8,488 bases of DNA. Source: an uncultured Blautia sp. (lineage in GTDB: Bacteria > Bacillota > Clostridia > Lachnospirales > Lachnospiraceae). The DNA lies in assembly GCA_934373235.1 (NCBI GenBank), contig CAKROW010000092.1, positions 1 through 8,488 on the forward strand, written 5' to 3'. The position numbers and the translations under genes were made by a program. Each line of letters starts with the position of its first letter. Position 1 is the stretch's first letter. Below are positions 6,158-8,488 of this stretch, in pieces. The notes under the pieces are model-generated. The model did no database searches. It was not told the DNA's origin and saw only the letters and a program-made list of their open reading frames with translations.

Positions 6158-7663
6158 TTATGCCTCTCCTTCACTTAAGGCCGCCGGAAGATTTTTTATG
6201 ATATCTCCGGCAAGCATTCCCCTTTTTCCTTTTTTTCCGGCTGCAATGTCACCACAGAGCCCGTGGAGATATACTCCAAGAGCTGCCTTTTGTACCATGG
6301 GAGGCTGTTCTTCCTCCGCCAGATACATACAGCACACTGCTCCAAGAAGACCTGCAAGCACGTCGCCGCTTCCTGCAGTTGCCATTCCTGAGTTACCGGA
6401 CAGATTCAGATACAATGTCCCTTTTCCGTCCGAGATCACTGTACAGGCATCTTTAAGGACACATACCGCACCGGTTTTCTCTGCATAATCAGAAGCAGTC
6501 TCTGCAATAGCTCCCTGTATCTCTGCAATAGATTTTTTGCACAGTCTGCTCATCTCACCGATATGTGGAGTCAGGATCACATTTTCTCCCAGAAATTCCT
6601 TCCATTTTGGATGTGCAGCCAGAAGATTCAATCCGTCTGCATCCAGGATCACCGGTTTTTTCTCTTTTGCCGCAGCACTCAAAAACCACTGTTCCCTTTC
6701 TCTGCTTGACACGGAAGTTCCAAGTCCTGGTCCGATGACCAGTACGTCACACCAGTTCAGAAGTTCCCGGTTGGATACCTCATCAAACCTGCTGCACACC
6801 ATAGCCTCAGGAAGAAGGATCTGAAGGGGAATCCTATTTTCTTCCACAGTCTGTATCTTCACCATTCCCGCTCCGGCTCTCAGTGCTGCACCTGCACTTA
6901 AATATGCTGCACCGCACATTCCTGCACTTCCGGTAACAAATAGAACTTTGCCAAAAGTGCCTTTATTTCCACCGGGATCACGTTCCGGAAATAACTTCAG
7001 ATCCTCCTGTTCCAGATGACATGCAGCCGCTTTTACTGCAGCGCTTTCGTAGATCCCGATATCGGCTACTACAACCCTGCCCGCATACATTCTGCCCGGA
7101 TAAAAGCAAAGTCCTCTTTTTCTGTAGGCAAAAGTCACTGTCAGGTCTGCGCTGAAGGCGATTCCCATTTCCAGACCATTATCTCCGTTCACCCCGGAGG
7201 GAATGTCCACAGCTATCTTTTTGGCCCTGGCACTGTTCATCTCACGGATGACTTCAGCATAATGTCCCTCCACCGGACGCATAAGACCAACACCAAAAAC
7301 GGCATCTACTATAGTAGTATATTCACTCCACTTCGGGTTATTCACCTCAGGTACCTGATATGCCATGGCAATTTTATACTGGAGAGCTGTCTCTTTTGTC
7401 ATCTTTTCCCGGTTTCCCACCAGGCAGATCTCCGCACGGATTCCCTTCAGATGAAAAAGCCTTGCAATGGCAATGCCGTCTCCGCCGTTGTTTCCGCTTC
7501 CGCATACAACCAGTATCCTCTCATTTTCTCCAAGAAGCTTTTCTGTTTCCTCCACGGTTTTCAGTGCTGCCCGTTCCATCAGCACCTCTGACGGGATACC
7601 TATTTCTGTGATCGTCCCGCTGTCAAGGCTTTTCATTTCCTTACAGGTAACGATTTTTTTCAT
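6158..7663 (-). CDS. nnr: Bifunctional NAD(P)HX epimerase / ADP-dependent NAD(P)HX dehydratase
   Basis: This fused enzyme repairs hydrated NADH and NADPH: the N-terminal half epimerises R-NAD(P)HX to S, and the C-terminal half dehydrates S-NAD(P)HX using ADP (ATP in some relatives). The epimerase (NnrE/YjeF-N) spans about 1-215, with LMERAA (28-33), VCGSGNNGGDGIAIAR (53-68), VDAVFGVGL (119-127) and DIPSGVNGDNG (153-163). The dehydratase (NnrD, ribokinase-like) spans about 228-495, with KGTFGKVLFVTGSAGMCGAA (234-253), GPGLG (311-315), LDADGLNLL (340-348), LTPHIGEMSRL (364-374, where HPGEM is commoner) and GNSGMATAGSGDVLAGLLGA (423-442), whose D434 is the likely catalytic base. The ATG at 7661-7663 has GGGAGG about 8 bases upstream. 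rex lies 68 bp upstream with a terminator-like hairpin between and no room for an obvious promoter. alr follows five bases after the stop. Confidence 0.96.
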   Translation of the reverse strand: MKKIVTCKEMKSLDSGTITEIGIPSEVLMERAALKTVEETEKLLGENERILVVCGSGNNGGDGIAIARLFHLKGIRAEICLVGNREKMTKETALQYKIAMAYQVPEVNNPKWSEYTTIVDAVFGVGLMRPVEGHYAEVIREMNSARAKKIAVDIPSGVNGDNGLEMGIAFSADLTVTFAYRKRGLCFYPGRMYAGRVVVADIGIYESAAVKAAACHLEQEDLKLFPERDPGGNKGTFGKVLFVTGSAGMCGAAYLSAGAALRAGAGMVKIQTVEENRIPLQILLPEAMVCSRFDEVSNRELLNWCDVLVIGPGLGTSVSSREREQWFLSAAAKEKKPVILDADGLNLLAAHPKWKEFLGENVILTPHIGEMSRLCKKSIAEIQGAIAETASDYAEKTGAVCVLKDACTVISDGKGTLYLNLSGNSGMATAGSGDVLAGLLGAVCCMYLAEEEQPPMVQKAALGVYLHGLCGDIAAGKKGKRGMLAGDIIKNLPAALSEGEA

Positions 7664-7692
7664 TGTGATGCCTCCCTTCCCCTGAAAAAGTC

Positions 7693-7733
7693 AAAAGAGA
7701 AAGCTGCCATTTCTGGCAGCCACATGCTCTTTT
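7693..7733 (-). terminator. Terminator-like hairpin after rex
   Basis: In the minus-strand transcript GCTGCC and GGCAGC (7715-7720 and 7703-7708) form a perfect 6-bp stem with a 6-nt loop. An outer AAAAGAG/CTCTTTT pairing (7727-7733 with 7693-7699) extends it across a small internal loop. A U-rich stretch with interruptions follows (TTTCTCTTTT). It overlaps the rex stop codon. The nnr ribosome site is only about 17 bases further on, so some read-through is probably needed for nnr expression. Confidence 0.75.
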
Positions 7734-8382
7734 ATTCCTTTTCGATATGTTCCTGCCGGTATTTGCTCAGATTGTAGGACAAAGTCATCAGGCTCTCGGA
7801 AAGATGGACATTTTCCACGATCACATCCTCCGGTGTCTCCAGATCCAGATGTGCAAAATTCCAGATTGCCTTGATTCCATTTTCCACAAGAATGTCTGCC
7901 ATCTCCTTGGCCTTGTTCTTTGGCAGTGTAAGAATGGCAATTTCCACATTGTTCTCCTTCAGGAAAAATGGCAGATTACTCAGAATCTGGATCTCGATAC
8001 CACGAACTGCGATTCCTTCCAGCACCGGATTGACATCAAAGATCCCGACCAGCTTAAAACCTCTCTTCTCAAAATCCACATAATTGGCAAGTGCCTGTCC
8101 CAGGTTACCTGCGCCCAGGATAATCATGGGATGAACTGTATCCAGTCCCAGTATCTTGCCGATCTCTGTATAGAGATAATGTACATTATATCCGTAGCCC
8201 TGCTGCCCGAATCCCCCGAAATTATTAAGATCCTGACGTATCTGGGATGCCGTAACGTGCATTTTCTTACTGAGGTCATTGGATGATATACGTTCTACGT
8301 TATCTTCCATCAGCTCTCCTAAATATCGGTAATAGCGTGGCAGCCTTTTGATTACCGCTTTTGAGATTTCTTTAGTCTCCAC
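7732..8382 (-). CDS. rex: Redox-sensing transcriptional repressor Rex
   Basis: Rex is a homodimeric DNA-binding protein that senses the NADH/NAD+ ratio and represses fermentation and NADH-reoxidising genes when NADH is low. From the chosen start it has 216 residues, near the usual 210-215. The winged-helix domain (about 1-78) carries the hallmark TASQIRQDLNNFGGFGQ (44-60) and GYGYNV (62-67). The Rossmann domain carries GAGNLGQA (90-97), FDVNP (115-119) and LTLPKNKA (151-158). The C-terminal swapped helix is LSESLMTLSYNLSKYR (194-209). I chose GTG at 8380-8382 because AAGGAGGG ends 8 bases upstream. In-frame ATGs at 8403 and 8445 would add 7 or 21 residues (MRRRETF and beyond), but they would translate the ribosome site and promoter. 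The promoter is near-perfect; a possible Rex operator lies just upstream. Confidence 0.96.
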   Translation of the reverse strand: METKEISKAVIKRLPRYYRYLGELMEDNVERISSNDLSKKMHVTASQIRQDLNNFGGFGQQGYGYNVHYLYTEIGKILGLDTVHPMIILGAGNLGQALANYVDFEKRGFKLVGIFDVNPVLEGIAVRGIEIQILSNLPFFLKENNVEIAILTLPKNKAKEMADILVENGIKAIWNFAHLDLETPEDVIVENVHLSESLMTLSYNLSKYRQEHIEKE

Positions 8383-8390
8383 GAACGTTT

Positions 8391-8398
8391 CCCTCCTT
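8391..8398 (-). promoter_or_regulatory. Ribosome binding site that sets the rex GTG start
   Basis: AAGGAGGG on the minus strand, 8 bases before the GTG at 8380-8382. It is the strongest Shine-Dalgarno match in the region and rules against the in-frame upstream ATGs, which overlap it or the promoter. Confidence 0.85.
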
Positions 8399-8412
8399 CT
8401 CATATTATAGTA

Positions 8413-8441
8413 ATTATACCGAATTGATATTTTCCTGTCAA
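8413..8441 (-). promoter_or_regulatory. Consensus promoter of rex
   Basis: On the minus strand TTGACA (8436-8441) and TATAAT (8413-8418) are both perfect and separated by exactly 17 bp. Transcription would begin near 8406, giving a leader of about 24 nt with the ribosome site. A second TATAAT lies 9 bases downstream (8404-8409) without a matching -35. Confidence 0.9.
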
Positions 8442-8447
8442 TCAAAG

Positions 8448-8464
8448 TTGTTACTAATGTACAA
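8448..8464. promoter_or_regulatory. Possible Rex operator upstream of rex
   Basis: TTGTTACTAATGTACAA reads TTGT, nine bases, ACAA. Clostridial Rex sites resemble TTGTTAA, four bases, TTAACAA (18 bp). The left half matches well (TTGTTA), the right half less so, and the total is one base short. It lies 6 bp upstream of the rex -35. This would suit autoregulation but is only a candidate. Confidence 0.3.
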
Positions 8465-8488
8465 ATTTCTCATTTATTTTTCAAAAGA

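Noticed and set aside
7016..7591. Plus-strand open frame of 191 codons opposite nnr
   Set aside because: Lies antisense to the conserved NnrE/NnrD domains; low-complexity, Cys/His/Ser-rich translation typical of a shadow frame.

Overview
The window is an ordinary chromosomal stretch of a low-to-mid GC, anaerobic Firmicute. The gene set, strong AGGAGG-type ribosome sites, sigma-A-type promoters and a clostridial NfnAB pair fit the class Clostridia, most likely Lachnospiraceae; I cannot name a genus from sequence alone. Every supported gene is on the minus strand, so transcription runs from high to low coordinates. I see no mobile element, CRISPR array, rRNA or tRNA.

In transcription order, the first block is rex, nnr, alr and ndoA (8382 down to 4539). 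Rex is an NADH/NAD+-sensing repressor with a consensus promoter (TTGACA, 17 bp, TATAAT). A terminator-like hairpin overlaps its stop codon. Next is a fused NAD(P)HX epimerase/dehydratase that repairs damaged nicotinamide cofactors. Five bases later comes alanine racemase (D-Ala for the cell wall), then an EndoA/MazF-type mRNA interferase. In Bacillus the antitoxin EndoAI sits between alr and ndoA; here that gap is only about 87 bp and holds no antitoxin gene.

The second block is yebC and tepA (4368 to 2864). yebC has its own good promoter and a roughly 100-nt leader that can fold. tepA encodes a ClpP-fold peptidase. Between the two is a strong inverted repeat followed by six T, ending directly at the tepA start codon. 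It looks like the yebC terminator, and its 3' arm contains the tepA Shine-Dalgarno sequence, so it could also control tepA.

The third block is nfnA-nfnB (2729 to 448), the two subunits of electron-bifurcating NADH-dependent reduced ferredoxin:NADP+ oxidoreductase. They overlap by one base (TAATG) and end at a clear intrinsic terminator (373-411). The last gene, cut by the window edge, is uppP (undecaprenyl pyrophosphate phosphatase), with its own extended -10 promoter.

Two themes recur: nicotinamide redox balance (rex, nnr, nfnAB) and cell-wall supply (alr, uppP). I did not find a clearly new system. The best leads are the tepA leader hairpin, the toxin without its usual antitoxin, and the structured yebC leader.
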